A stretch of 64,000 nucleotides of DNA, taken from NCBI GenBank assembly GCA_963603285.1, contig CAVCMG010000001.1:1-64000 (forward strand), given 5' to 3'. A program made the translations under genes and the position numbers. Positions 1 to 7,609 of this stretch are shown piece by piece (within the stretch, counting starts at the first letter, position 1; each line of letters starts with the position of its first letter). The notes beneath the pieces are model-generated. The model was not told where the DNA came from, did no database searches, and worked only from the letters and a program-made list of their open reading frames with translations. The stretch is from UBA11957 sp963603285 (lineage in GTDB: Bacteria > Bacillota > Clostridia > Lachnospirales > Lachnospiraceae).

Positions 1-103
1 TAAAGAAGTAAAAACCCTTGAAGAGTACGAGGTAGATAGGGCAGAGGTGGAAGTGCGGTAACGCATGGAGCTGACTGTTACTAATCGTTTGAGGGCTTGA
101 CCA
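1..103 (+). rRNA. 23S rRNA, 3' end (partial)
   Basis: The segment matches the conserved 3' terminal domain of bacterial 23S rRNA: a GGAGCTGACTG block, then ACTAATCG and a terminal GAGGGCTTGACC. The gene enters from the left edge, so only about 100 bases are present. The exact 3' end is estimated from the usual terminal CC(A). Only 59 bases separate it from the next tRNA, which is too short for a 5S gene. Confidence 0.92.
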
Positions 104-162
104 AAAGGTTGAAATGACTCGGTTCTGTATGAAGTTTTGAAGGTATATATCATGTACCTTAT

Positions 163-234
163 TCCTCGATAGCTCAATGGTAGAGCACTCGGCTGTTAAC
201 CGAGTTGTTGTAGGTTCGAGCCCTACTCGGGGAG
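163..234 (+). tRNA. tRNA-Asn (GTT)
   Basis: A 72-nt cloverleaf. The acceptor stem TCCTCGA pairs with TCGGGGA, the anticodon loop is CTGTTAA with anticodon GTT, and the T-arm contains GGTTCGAGCC. The discriminator is G and no CCA is encoded. It lies directly behind the 23S gene and is probably cotranscribed with the rRNA operon. Confidence 0.95.
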
Positions 235-241
235 CTGATAA

Positions 242-269
242 GATCTGTGAGAAATCACAGGTCTTTTTT
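242..269 (+). terminator. Intrinsic terminator of the rRNA/tRNA-Asn unit
   Basis: The stem GATCTGTGA / TCACAGGTC with loop GAAA is followed by six T. It lies 7 bases after tRNA-Asn, so it likely ends the rRNA operon transcript. The stretch from 270 to about 500 holds nothing I can identify. Confidence 0.85.
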
Positions 270-501
270 CTTTGCAAAAAGTAATGTTTGTAGAAAAAAT
301 TTATCAGACATATTTTCTGTGCCCCATATTCGAAAAAGCTGTATGGTGCATATCATGTTGTCGTTATAAAAGCTACTAAATTGTGGAAAAAAAGTTTGTT
401 TGTTTTTTTATAGTAGAATAATTTACGGCAGGCAGTTTATACAGAAAAAAACAGTAAAAATCTATGAAAGTACCAAAAAAAATAGAGTATATCATTTCGC
501 A

Positions 502-530
502 TTGACAATAGACAACGGACATTTCATAAT
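502..530 (+). promoter_or_regulatory. SigA-type promoter of the GntR regulator gene
   Basis: TTGACA at 502-507 and CATAAT at 525-530 are separated by 17 bases. The predicted transcript would start just before the palindrome at 542, so a bound regulator would block initiation or early elongation. Confidence 0.7.
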
Positions 531-541
531 AGGTGCATGAG

Positions 542-552
542 TTGTCAGACAA
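542..552. promoter_or_regulatory. Putative GntR/FCD operator, copy 1
   Basis: TTGTCAGACAA is a perfect inverted repeat around one central base, placed just downstream of the -10 box and upstream of the regulator's start. The identical 11-mer occurs at 1300-1310, before the dehydratase gene. Its form (GTC-N-GAC core) fits known FadR-subfamily operators. Binding by the adjacent regulator is inferred. Confidence 0.7.
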
Positions 553-569
553 GTTGAGGAGTAAGAACA

Positions 570-1259
570 TTGATTCAACATCGGAATATCACAGAACAGG
601 TTGTGGCATATTTTAAAGAAAATATAGAATCCGGCCATTGGGAAGTGGGCCAGAAGATCCCATCGGAAAATGTACTGACAAAAACACTGGGAGTCAGCAG
701 GGCTACTGTGCGACAGGCTGTCAGTCAGCTGGCAGGTATTGGTGTACTGGAAACTGTGCATGGAAAGGGAACGTACTTGCTGGATGATCAGGTCGATGAA
801 AATAAAGCGTCAGATAATATGATCACCGCAGAGGATTGCCTGAATACAGAAAAAGTCCTGGAATTTCGGAGAATTGTAGAGAGTGAGGCCTGCTATATGG
901 CTGCAGCCCATGTCACAGATGAGTTTTTAGATACGCTGAAAAAACAGCTGCATATTATGATGGAAAGCAAAGAAGATGTGGAACGCTTTGTAACTGCCGA
1001 TATTGCATTTCATCAGAAAATCTGTGAAGCGTCACAGAATCCGTTGCTGGAAAAAAGTATGAATAAAATTTTGGAAGAAAACAGAAAGAGCCAGCAGCTG
1101 ACAAGAAAGACATTTGGATATCATGATGGCATACATTACCACGAATTGATCATTCAGGCTTTGGAAAAACATGATGCTGAAAAAGCAAAATACTATATGT
1201 TTGAACATTTGCAAAATGGTATTAATCGCCTGCATAAGCAGAATATAAGCGGTACATGA
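570..1259 (+). CDS. GntR-family (FadR/FCD subfamily) transcriptional regulator
   Basis: A 229-residue cytosolic DNA-binding repressor or activator that likely senses a sugar acid. The N-terminal winged helix (about residues 1-70) has the GntR pattern: GQKIPSEN, then a recognition helix VSRATVRQAVSQL and a wing ending in VHGKGTYL. The rest (about 85-225) is an all-helical FCD effector domain, with ADIAFHQKI and a later HxxLIxAL motif whose Asp/His residues usually bind a metal that helps hold the ligand. The start is TTG with GAGGAG 8 bases upstream. FCD regulators commonly control hexuronate and aldonate genes, which fits the downstream dehydratase. It is probably autoregulated through the TTGTCAGACAA site in its own promoter. 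The effector is unknown. Confidence 0.93.
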   Translation: MIQHRNITEQVVAYFKENIESGHWEVGQKIPSENVLTKTLGVSRATVRQAVSQLAGIGVLETVHGKGTYLLDDQVDENKASDNMITAEDCLNTEKVLEFRRIVESEACYMAAAHVTDEFLDTLKKQLHIMMESKEDVERFVTADIAFHQKICEASQNPLLEKSMNKILEENRKSQQLTRKTFGYHDGIHYHELIIQALEKHDAEKAKYYMFEHLQNGINRLHKQNISGT

Positions 1260-1299
1260 TGTTATGTACCGCAGCGGGCGATATTATTTTTAACAATAC

Positions 1300-1310
1300 T
1301 TGTCAGACAA
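1300..1310. promoter_or_regulatory. Putative GntR/FCD operator, copy 2
   Basis: A second exact copy of TTGTCAGACAA sits 20 bases before the dehydratase start codon. It links the regulator at 570 to this operon. An internal roadblock or promoter site is possible; I see no clear -35/-10 pair next to it. Confidence 0.65.
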
Positions 1311-1330
1311 CCTACAAGAAAGGAGAACGA

Positions 1331-2578
1331 ATGGATACGAAAATAGAAAGAGTGCGGGTAATCTGTACAGCGCCTGAAGGAATCAATCTGGTTGTTGTCA
1401 AAGTGGAGACAAATCAGCCGGGGCTATACGGTCTTGGATGTGCAACCTTTGCTTATCGCCATCTTGCTGTCAAAACTGTTGTGGAAGAATATCTTGATCC
1501 ATTACTGCGCGGAAAAGATGTGGATGCAATAGAGGATCTCTGGCAGCTGATGCACCAAAATGGTTACTGGAGAAATGGGCCAATTGCCAATAATGCTATT
1601 TCCGGTGTGGATATGGCATTATGGGATATCAAAGGTAAGATGGCCAATATGCCTTTGTATCAGCTGTTTGGTGGAAAATGCCGGGAGGGTATACCGGTAT
1701 ATCGGCATGCAGATGGACGGGATCTGCAGGAACTGTGTGAAAATATTCAGCGGTTTCAGGAAATGGGAATTACACATCTGCGTTGTCAGTGTGGTGGATA
1801 TGGTGGAGATGCCTATGGTGTTACGCCACAGACAGCGCCGTATCATGCAAAACCGGGAGTTTATCTGGATGAACGGACATATATAAGAAATACAGTAAAG
1901 CTGTTTGAAGGAATCAGGTCCAGAATTGGATATGATATACAGCTGGTGCATGATGTGCATGAACGGATTTCACCCATGGGTGTGATCCGAATGGCGAAAG
2001 AACTGGAACCATATGATCTGTTTTTCCTGGAAGATCCGGTAGCTATTGAGCAGACTGAATGGCTGCGAAGATTGCGTCAGCAATCCTCAATACCGATTGC
2101 AGAGGGTGAGTTGTTTAATCATCCCGGAGAGTGGAAGCAACTGATCAGTGAGCAGCTGATTGATTATATCCGGGTACATATCAGTCAGATCGGTGGTATC
2201 ACACCGGCAAGAAAATTACAGATCTTTGCAGAACAGTTTGGAGTAAGGACGGCATGGCATGGTCCGGGAGATATGTCTCCATTAGCGCATGCGGCGAATA
2301 TTCATATTGATCTGGCAGCGCCGAATTTTGGCGTACAGGAATGGTCGGGTATTGAACCGCCCAATATTGTTATACAGGAACTGAAAGGACCGCATGGTGC
2401 TTTGCTGGATGTATTTCCGGGACTCCCGGAATTTTCCAAAGGGTATGTATATGCGAATGATAAACCGGGACTTGGAGTTGATCTGGATGAAAAAGAAGCT
2501 GCCAAGTATCCGTGTGAAAATACAGTTACAACGTGGACGCAGACGAGAAAAAGAGATGGATCTCTGCAGACACCGTAA
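1331..2578 (+). CDS. rspA: Enolase-superfamily sugar-acid dehydratase (RspA/ManD-like)
   Basis: A 415-residue cytosolic enzyme of the mannonate/gluconate dehydratase group (RspA, ManD), expected to convert an aldonate such as D-mannonate or D-gluconate to 2-keto-3-deoxygluconate with Mg2+. The N-terminal capping domain (about 1-125) precedes a TIM-barrel domain with the usual signature pieces: VHDVHERI (acid/base His and metal Asp), FLEDPV and AEGE (metal-binding Glu) and WHGPGDMSPLAHAAN near the end. I chose ATG 1331 because AAAGGAG sits five bases upstream and the family begins near MxxxI; an in-frame ATG at 1256 lacks a ribosome site. It heads a four-gene operon with RspB, an SDR and an UlaG-like hydrolase. 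Many family members have low activity and true substrates differ, so the substrate is not settled. Confidence 0.88.
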   Translation: MDTKIERVRVICTAPEGINLVVVKVETNQPGLYGLGCATFAYRHLAVKTVVEEYLDPLLRGKDVDAIEDLWQLMHQNGYWRNGPIANNAISGVDMALWDIKGKMANMPLYQLFGGKCREGIPVYRHADGRDLQELCENIQRFQEMGITHLRCQCGGYGGDAYGVTPQTAPYHAKPGVYLDERTYIRNTVKLFEGIRSRIGYDIQLVHDVHERISPMGVIRMAKELEPYDLFFLEDPVAIEQTEWLRRLRQQSSIPIAEGELFNHPGEWKQLISEQLIDYIRVHISQIGGITPARKLQIFAEQFGVRTAWHGPGDMSPLAHAANIHIDLAAPNFGVQEWSGIEPPNIVIQELKGPHGALLDVFPGLPEFSKGYVYANDKPGLGVDLDEKEAAKYPCENTVTTWTQTRKRDGSLQTP

Positions 2579-2601
2579 ACAGGAAAGAGAGGTTATGAGT
2601 G

Positions 2602-3627
2602 ATGAAAGAAGTAGTTGTTGTAGAGCCGCATAAAGTAGAAGTGCGGGAGGTTCCCGTTCCGGAGCTGGCGAATGAAGATGAAGTCCTGATCCAGATGAAG
2701 GCTGCAGGTGTGTGTGGAAGTGACCATCATATTTACCATGGCTCCAATCCATGTTCAACGTACCCGCGCATACCGGGGCATGAAAATGCGGGTATTATTG
2801 TAAAAACAGGGAAAAATGTAAAGAATGTAAAGGTTGGCGACCATGTGATCGTAGATTTGATCTCTACCTGCGGAACATGTTATCAGTGTACACATGGGAG
2901 AAAGAATGTATGTGAGTCTGTAAAAGTCAGAGGCTCAGGTGCGGATGGTGGTTGGCGGGAATATTTTACCGCCCCGGCAGCGGAGGTGTATAAAATCAGT
3001 GACAGCGTGGACTGGAAGGATGCGGCGCTGGTGGAGCCATATGCGATTGGTGCACACTGTACGACCAGAGGACGGGTACAGCCGGATGATGTCGTGTTTA
3101 TTCTGGGGACTGGTACGATTGGTTCGATCATTTTACAGACCTGCAAGGCAAAAGGCTGCAAAACGGTGATCTGTTGCGATATAGACGATGAATCTCTGGA
3201 GAGAGCTAAGGGTTATGGTGCAGATTATGTGATCAATTCCAGAAAGGAGGACATTGTTCTTCGGGTTCAGGAAATTACACAGGGAAAGGGAGTTACAGTA
3301 GCGTTTGATTCGGCCTGCTTCCCCGGATCTCTGACACTTTGTATGCAGCCGGGTATTCTCTGTAATGCCGGACGTATGGTACCTATGGGCTTTTGCACGG
3401 CACCGGAGCAGATTACACAGGCGATGATCAATCAGAGAGAGCTGGATATTATCGGCAGCCGGATGTCTGCTTTCCAGTTCGAACCGACGATCGCACGTAT
3501 GGAAAAAGGGGAACTGGATACCAGAGGTATTGCGACGATGTTTATACCGTTTGATGAGATAGAAAAGGTATTTGCCTATATGGACCATCCGGTTCCGGAG
3601 GCAAAGAAAATGGTGATTTTATTTTAA
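2602..3627 (+). CDS. rspB: Zinc-dependent alcohol dehydrogenase (RspB-like, possible L-gulonate 5-dehydrogenase)
   Basis: A 341-residue medium-chain dehydrogenase. The catalytic zinc ligands are in GVCGSD and GHEN, the structural zinc loop is CGTCYQCTHGRKNVC, and the Rossmann fold begins near residue 165 with LGTGTIGS. E. coli pairs rspA and rspB in the same way, and RspB relatives oxidise L-gulonate to D-fructuronate with NAD+. The start is taken as ATG 2602, with GAGAGG upstream; a GTG one codon earlier is also possible. It is separated from rspA by 23 bases. Together with the dehydratase it would bring an aldonate or hexuronate to the KDG pathway. The precise substrate is inferred from family and neighbours only. 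Confidence 0.86.
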   Translation: MKEVVVVEPHKVEVREVPVPELANEDEVLIQMKAAGVCGSDHHIYHGSNPCSTYPRIPGHENAGIIVKTGKNVKNVKVGDHVIVDLISTCGTCYQCTHGRKNVCESVKVRGSGADGGWREYFTAPAAEVYKISDSVDWKDAALVEPYAIGAHCTTRGRVQPDDVVFILGTGTIGSIILQTCKAKGCKTVICCDIDDESLERAKGYGADYVINSRKEDIVLRVQEITQGKGVTVAFDSACFPGSLTLCMQPGILCNAGRMVPMGFCTAPEQITQAMINQRELDIIGSRMSAFQFEPTIARMEKGELDTRGIATMFIPFDEIEKVFAYMDHPVPEAKKMVILF

Positions 3628-3647
3628 AATAAAAGGGGGATATACAA

Positions 3648-4421
3648 ATGAGCTTTGATTACAGGGAAAAATTCAGTGTTGCCGGTAAATGCTGCATCGT
3701 GACAGGTGGAGCACAGGGATTGTCAAAAGGTATGGCAGAAGCGTTACTGGAAAACGGAGCAAAGGTTGTGCTGATGGATGTGCAGAAGGAAAAGCTGGAA
3801 GGTGTTGTGAACGCATACCGTGATATGGGGTACGAAGCCTTTGGAGTTACCGGAAATCTGGCGGACAGAGACGATTTAAATCGTATGTTTGATGAGGCAA
3901 TGGAGCTTCTGGAACATAAGCTGGATGTATTGATTCCGGCAGCGGGTATCCAGCGTCGGCATCTGCCGGAAGAATTTCCGGTGGAAGAGTGGGATCTCGT
4001 TATGAAGATCAATTTGGACCATGTGTTCCTGATGACACAGAGAGCGCTGCAGGTTATGCTGAAACAAAAGACCGGAGGAAAAATTATCAATATCGGGTCT
4101 ATGGTCACCTGGTTTGGAGGTACAACTGTACCGGCGTATACGGCAACAAAGGGTGCCGTATCACAGTTGACAAAAAGTCTGGCTGTGGATTGTGCAGGAA
4201 GAAATATTAACATCAATGCGGTAGCACCGGGGTATATGGATACAGAAATGTGTGCCAATATGACACAGGAAAGAAAAGATGAAACAACGGTAAGAATCCC
4301 TGCACATCGCTGGGGTACACCGGAGGATCTGAAAGGTCCTGTTCTGTTTCTGGCCAGTGCAGCATCCGATTATCTGAATGGTGCGATCATTCCTGTAGAT
4401 GGCGGGTATCTGTGTAAATAA
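3648..4421 (+). CDS. SDR-family oxidoreductase, KduD / gluconate 5-dehydrogenase-like
   Basis: A 257-residue classical short-chain dehydrogenase. The nucleotide-binding motif TGGAQGLSKG occurs near residue 19, the catalytic Ser lies in GSMVTW, and the YxxxK motif is YTATK. The C-terminal blocks RIPAHRWGTPEDLKGPV and SDYLNGAIIPVDGGY closely resemble KduD (2-dehydro-3-deoxy-D-gluconate 5-dehydrogenase) and gluconate 5-dehydrogenases. It likely interconverts a 5-keto sugar acid and its alcohol, feeding KDG formation. The ribosome site AGGGGG lies just before ATG 3648, and the gene is 20 bases behind rspB, so all four genes are likely one transcript. Which of the two activities it has cannot be read from the sequence. 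Confidence 0.86.
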   Translation: MSFDYREKFSVAGKCCIVTGGAQGLSKGMAEALLENGAKVVLMDVQKEKLEGVVNAYRDMGYEAFGVTGNLADRDDLNRMFDEAMELLEHKLDVLIPAAGIQRRHLPEEFPVEEWDLVMKINLDHVFLMTQRALQVMLKQKTGGKIINIGSMVTWFGGTTVPAYTATKGAVSQLTKSLAVDCAGRNININAVAPGYMDTEMCANMTQERKDETTVRIPAHRWGTPEDLKGPVLFLASAASDYLNGAIIPVDGGYLCK

Positions 4422-4459
4422 GACAAGGTTGAGTATGGAATATACAGGAGGGCAGACGT

Positions 4460-5245
4460 ATGCAGTTTATAAAAAAGTTCAGAAAAGAAACGGTACCGGA
4501 AGGGCAGTTTTTGCTGGCATGGGCAGGTCAGGCAGGCTTTATGCTTAAAAACAGCAGAGGGAAGTTCCTGGCGCTGGATGTATATCTGTCAGATCTGGTA
4601 GAACGGCTGGATCATAAAAAAAGACTGATGCCTGCTTTGTTTGCAGCGGAGGAACTGGTACCGGATATTGTACTGGCTTCACATCATCATGCAGATCATC
4701 TGGATCTGGATATCCTGCCCTTCTGGCTTTCACAGGGTGCATCGCTGTATTGCTGTAAAGATTCATATGCACTGTGCCGGGAGGAACAAATGCCAATGGA
4801 GCGGGTAAAAGCGCTGCAGACGGGCGATGTGGTACGACAGGATGGCTATACAATAGAAGCGGTTTTTGCGGATCACGGAGATACAGCACCAAACGCATTG
4901 GGATTGCTTATTGAGACGGAGGGAATACGCTTATATTTTACCGGCGATACTTCATATCAACATGTACGGATGCAGCCGGTTACAGATCGGGGAATTGATG
5001 TGCTGATTCTTCCTATCAATGGAGAATATGGAAACATGAATGAAAGAGACGGAGCGATGTTGGCGGCACAGACAAAAGCCGGCGTGACAATTCCCTGTCA
5101 CTTCTGGACTTTTGCCAGACATAGCGGAGATCCTTATATATTCGAGCAGGAAATGAAAGCGGAAGCACCGGATATTCCCTGCTATGTCATGGCTCAGGGT
5201 GAAATACTGGCTATTGGTAAAGGCGGAACATTTAATCGTCGATAA
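4460..5245 (+). CDS. UlaG-like metallo-beta-lactamase-fold hydrolase
   Basis: A 261-residue cytosolic metallohydrolase. The HxHxDH metal motif is at residues 75-80 (HHHADH); further ligand candidates are D138-H139 (ADHGD), the Asp in FTGDTS and the His in IPCHFW. These match the UlaG branch (L-ascorbate-6-phosphate lactonase), though the protein is about 100 residues shorter than the full-length UlaG encoded at 14115, so it is a separate subgroup. It probably opens a lactone or hydrolyses a phosphoester of a sugar acid. GGAGGG precedes the ATG. Its 3' end overlaps the converging DeoR gene by 14 bases. The substrate is unknown. Confidence 0.82.
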   Translation: MQFIKKFRKETVPEGQFLLAWAGQAGFMLKNSRGKFLALDVYLSDLVERLDHKKRLMPALFAAEELVPDIVLASHHHADHLDLDILPFWLSQGASLYCCKDSYALCREEQMPMERVKALQTGDVVRQDGYTIEAVFADHGDTAPNALGLLIETEGIRLYFTGDTSYQHVRMQPVTDRGIDVLILPINGEYGNMNERDGAMLAAQTKAGVTIPCHFWTFARHSGDPYIFEQEMKAEAPDIPCYVMAQGEILAIGKGGTFNRR

Positions 5246-6011
5246 GGATAATACGGATGCCAGTCGCAGCCAGCTTGTCCAAGGCCGTTTTGTCGGCGCT
5301 GGTGTCAGTGATCAGAATATCAATGTCCTGTATGGGAACACTCATAAAATTTTTGGATTTTCCGATCTTGGAACCATCGGCAACAATAATCACTGTGCCG
5401 TTGCAGCGGCGTACCATGGCTTCATTTATGGCAGTTTCCTGATAGATAGAAGTCGTGGTGCCTGCGGCACTTATACCGTTGACGCCTAAGATACAGTAAT
5501 CGGCGTATACCGTATTCAGGGCCAGAAGGGCATGTTCGCCGACCAGTGATTTTGCGCGACTGCGGCATTCTCCGCCGGTAATGATCAGATCGATATTTTC
5601 TGAAGTGATCACAGAGGGGGCCAGTGAATTATTGGTCACGATACGGACTTTCCGGTGATCCAGATATTTCATGGTATTTAAGGTCGTGGAGCCGGAATTA
5701 AGAAAGACTGTAGCACCATCCGGTATAAGGGATGCAGCCTGTCGGGCAATTTTTAATTTGGTGGATTCGTGCTGGAGCTTTTTTTCTTCCAGTGGGGGTT
5801 CATGTTCTGTGACAGCCTGATTGATCGTGGCGCCACCATGGAAACGATGTACAAGATTCTTTTTTTCAAGCGCATCAAGATCTCTGCGTATTGTCAGTTC
5901 AGATACCTGTAACAGCTGACTGGCTTCAGGTACGCGGATCGAATGATGCGTTTTCAGATGATGGAGCAGGCGCGCCTGGCGGGCCTGGATTTCCTTTTGA
6001 GATTGTTTCAT
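5232..6011 (-). CDS. DeoR-family transcriptional regulator
   Basis: A 259-residue sugar-phosphate-responsive repressor. The N-terminal helix-turn-helix (about 5-60) carries the DeoR signature ELTIRRDLDALEKKNLVHRFHGG, followed by a DeoRC sensor domain with the NSG-STT phosphate-binding loop (FLNSGSTTL) and the VTNN motif. I prefer ATG at 6011 because AAAGG sits four bases upstream; a GTG at 6023 has no ribosome site. It is divergent from the ABC operon beginning at 6343, and the shared intergenic region (interrupted by the N gap) carries repeated ATAGAA motifs that could be its operators. UlaR, which controls E. coli ascorbate genes including ulaG, belongs to the same family, so control of the UlaG-containing operon is a fair inference. 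Confidence 0.92.
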   Translation of the reverse strand: MKQSQKEIQARQARLLHHLKTHHSIRVPEASQLLQVSELTIRRDLDALEKKNLVHRFHGGATINQAVTEHEPPLEEKKLQHESTKLKIARQAASLIPDGATVFLNSGSTTLNTMKYLDHRKVRIVTNNSLAPSVITSENIDLIITGGECRSRAKSLVGEHALLALNTVYADYCILGVNGISAAGTTTSIYQETAINEAMVRRCNGTVIIVADGSKIGKSKNFMSVPIQDIDILITDTSADKTALDKLAATGIRIILIDD

Positions 6012-6018
6012 AATGCCT

Positions 6019-6232
6019 TTCACTTTCTATTCTATAAAAGNNNNNNNNNNNNNNNNNNNNNNNNNNNNNNNNATGTATAAATTATAGAATGAAAACAGGA
6101 AAGAATCAATCGTAAAATAGAATAAATGTTCAAAAGAACATAAAAGATCATATAAAAAGCGTATATGAACGGAAAAATAGAACAAAACAACAAAAAATAG
6201 AGAAAAACATCATATATACGATCAATAGAAAC
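6019..6232. promoter_or_regulatory. Divergent regulatory region with repeated ATAGAA motifs
   Basis: Between the DeoR gene and the ABC operon the hexamer ATAGAA recurs at least six times: two partly overlapping copies on the minus strand at about 6025-6036, and plus-strand copies near 6084, 6117, 6177 and 6225, with an ATAGAG near 6197. A TGTTC-AAAA-GAACA inverted repeat lies at about 6127-6140. Direct repeats of short A-rich units are typical of DeoR-family operators. The region is very A-rich, so some copies may be chance, and 32 bases are unresolved. Confidence 0.5.
6041..6072. other. Assembly gap (run of N)
   Basis: Thirty-two N residues lie between the DeoR start and the ABC operon. The true length and content of this divergent promoter region are unknown; part of the operators may be missing. 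Confidence 0.98.
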
Positions 6233-6260
6233 TTTTTAAATGAAATGTTATCATATATAC

Positions 6261-6302
6261 AGTTCTGGAGGACGAACTAAAAGTGCAGGATACCTGCATT
6301 TT
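6261..6302 (+). promoter_or_regulatory. Two hairpins in the 5' leader of the ABC operon
   Basis: AGTTC (6261-6265) can pair with GAACT (6274-6278). Directly after it, TGCAGG-ATA-CCTGCA (6284-6298), extended by A/T pairs, ends in TTTT. The second resembles a short intrinsic terminator, so the leader may attenuate transcription before the binding-protein gene. No known riboswitch class is recognised. Confidence 0.45.
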
Positions 6303-6342
6303 GGTAAACAAAAGCTATATAAAAAGAATTGGAGGAAAAAAG

Positions 6343-7503
6343 ATGAAAAGAAACTTAGTGAAGAAAGTGATGGGTACAGCGATGAGCGTTGTTCTGGCTG
6401 GATGTATGCTGGCAGGATGTGGGGGAACATCTTCAACAGCAACATCTGCTGCTCCGTCTGCTGCCAGTGAGACATCTGCAGCCGCTTCATCCGGAGAAAC
6501 AAGTGATGCCGGCGCAGCAACAGAAACCAAGAGTGGTGAAAAATATAAAATTGCCCTGAGCAATTCATATATGGGTAACGACTGGAGACAGCTGATGATT
6601 AAAACAACACAGGTGGTTGCAACAAAGGAGCCGTATGCTTCCAAAGTAGATCTGGATGTTGTTACCTGTGAAAATACAGCAGAGGCACAGGCTGCGTCTA
6701 TTGATGCACTGGTTGAAAAAGATTATGATGCAATCTTGATCAATGCAGCATCTGCAACAGCCCTGATTCCGTCGATCCAGAGAGCTATCGATGCCGGAAT
6801 TACTGTCGTGACCTTTGATAATACAGTAGATGCAGAAGGTGTGTACAGAGTATCCACAGACCTTGCGGATCTCAGCCGTGCCTGGGCTTCTTATCTGGTA
6901 ACGAAATGTGGTGACGGTGCAAAACTGATTATGGATACAGGTATTGCCGGTTCCACTTCTGGAAATGTTATGTATGAAGCGGCTATGGAAGTCTTTAATG
7001 AACATAACATGCAGATCGTTTCTGAATATGCCAGCGAATATGCTGACGGCGTAGGACAGGAACAGATTGCTTCTGTACTGGCAGCAAATCCGGATATTGA
7101 TGGTGTATATGCACTTTGCTATGCCAATACTGTATATAACGCATTTACTGATACCGGAAGAGATCTTGTACCGACTACATGTTTCAATACAAATGCCGGA
7201 CAGATCGCAGCATACGACAACAAGATGGATGTGCTGATCGGACAGAATACACCGGGACTTGGTGCTGTAGCTATGGAAACAGCTGTAAAAGCGCTCGATG
7301 GTGAGCAGGTTGATCAGGAAACTCTGGTAAAGGCCAGTCTCATGACAAATGATACAAGTGTGGATTTTGGATATGAGGCATCTGCACTTGAAGAGAATGT
7401 AACATTCTTCCGTGATCTGCCGGACGCTTTTGATTATCCGGTTGTACCGAAGGATTTCACACCGCAGGTAGAGGCTTCTGAGGTATCTGATTACCAGCAG
7501 TAA
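6343..7503 (+). CDS. Sugar ABC transporter substrate-binding lipoprotein (ribose/RbsB type)
   Basis: A 386-residue exported lipoprotein that delivers a sugar or sugar-derived ligand to the permeases encoded downstream. The lipobox is LAGC at about residues 24-27, followed by a Ser/Ala/Thr-rich linker and a two-lobed periplasmic-binding fold (Peripla_BP_4 type) beginning at YKIALSN. Ligand-pocket-like segments include NDWRQ, INAASATAL and FDNTVDA. ATG 6343 is preceded by GGAGG; an upstream in-frame ATG at 6283 would bury the signal peptide. A strong hairpin follows the gene, as often seen when a binding protein is made in excess over its transporter. The transporter class also handles polyols and sugar acids, so the ligand cannot be named. 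Confidence 0.93.
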   Translation: MKRNLVKKVMGTAMSVVLAGCMLAGCGGTSSTATSAAPSAASETSAAASSGETSDAGAATETKSGEKYKIALSNSYMGNDWRQLMIKTTQVVATKEPYASKVDLDVVTCENTAEAQAASIDALVEKDYDAILINAASATALIPSIQRAIDAGITVVTFDNTVDAEGVYRVSTDLADLSRAWASYLVTKCGDGAKLIMDTGIAGSTSGNVMYEAAMEVFNEHNMQIVSEYASEYADGVGQEQIASVLAANPDIDGVYALCYANTVYNAFTDTGRDLVPTTCFNTNAGQIAAYDNKMDVLIGQNTPGLGAVAMETAVKALDGEQVDQETLVKASLMTNDTSVDFGYEASALEENVTFFRDLPDAFDYPVVPKDFTPQVEASEVSDYQQ

Positions 7504-7542
7504 TCTGAATCAGTACATACAGTACATGGTAATGACATGCGA

Positions 7543-7575
7543 AATCCCCCACTGTGCTTCGCATAGTGGGGGATT
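7543..7575 (+). terminator. Strong intercistronic hairpin after the binding-protein gene
   Basis: A near-perfect 15-bp stem (7543-7557 with 7561-7575, loop TTC) has a CCCCCACT/AGTGGGGG core but no long T run after it. It probably acts as a partial terminator or as a 3' exonuclease barrier that raises binding-protein mRNA relative to the downstream genes. Confidence 0.7.
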
Positions 7576-7609
7576 GTTTACTCCATAAGACATACAAAGG
7601 AGCGAAAAA

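Noticed and set aside
4460..5245. Beta-lactamase (antibiotic resistance)
   Set aside because: The metal motif and neighbouring genes match UlaG-type hydrolases; there is no signal peptide and no beta-lactamase-specific loop.
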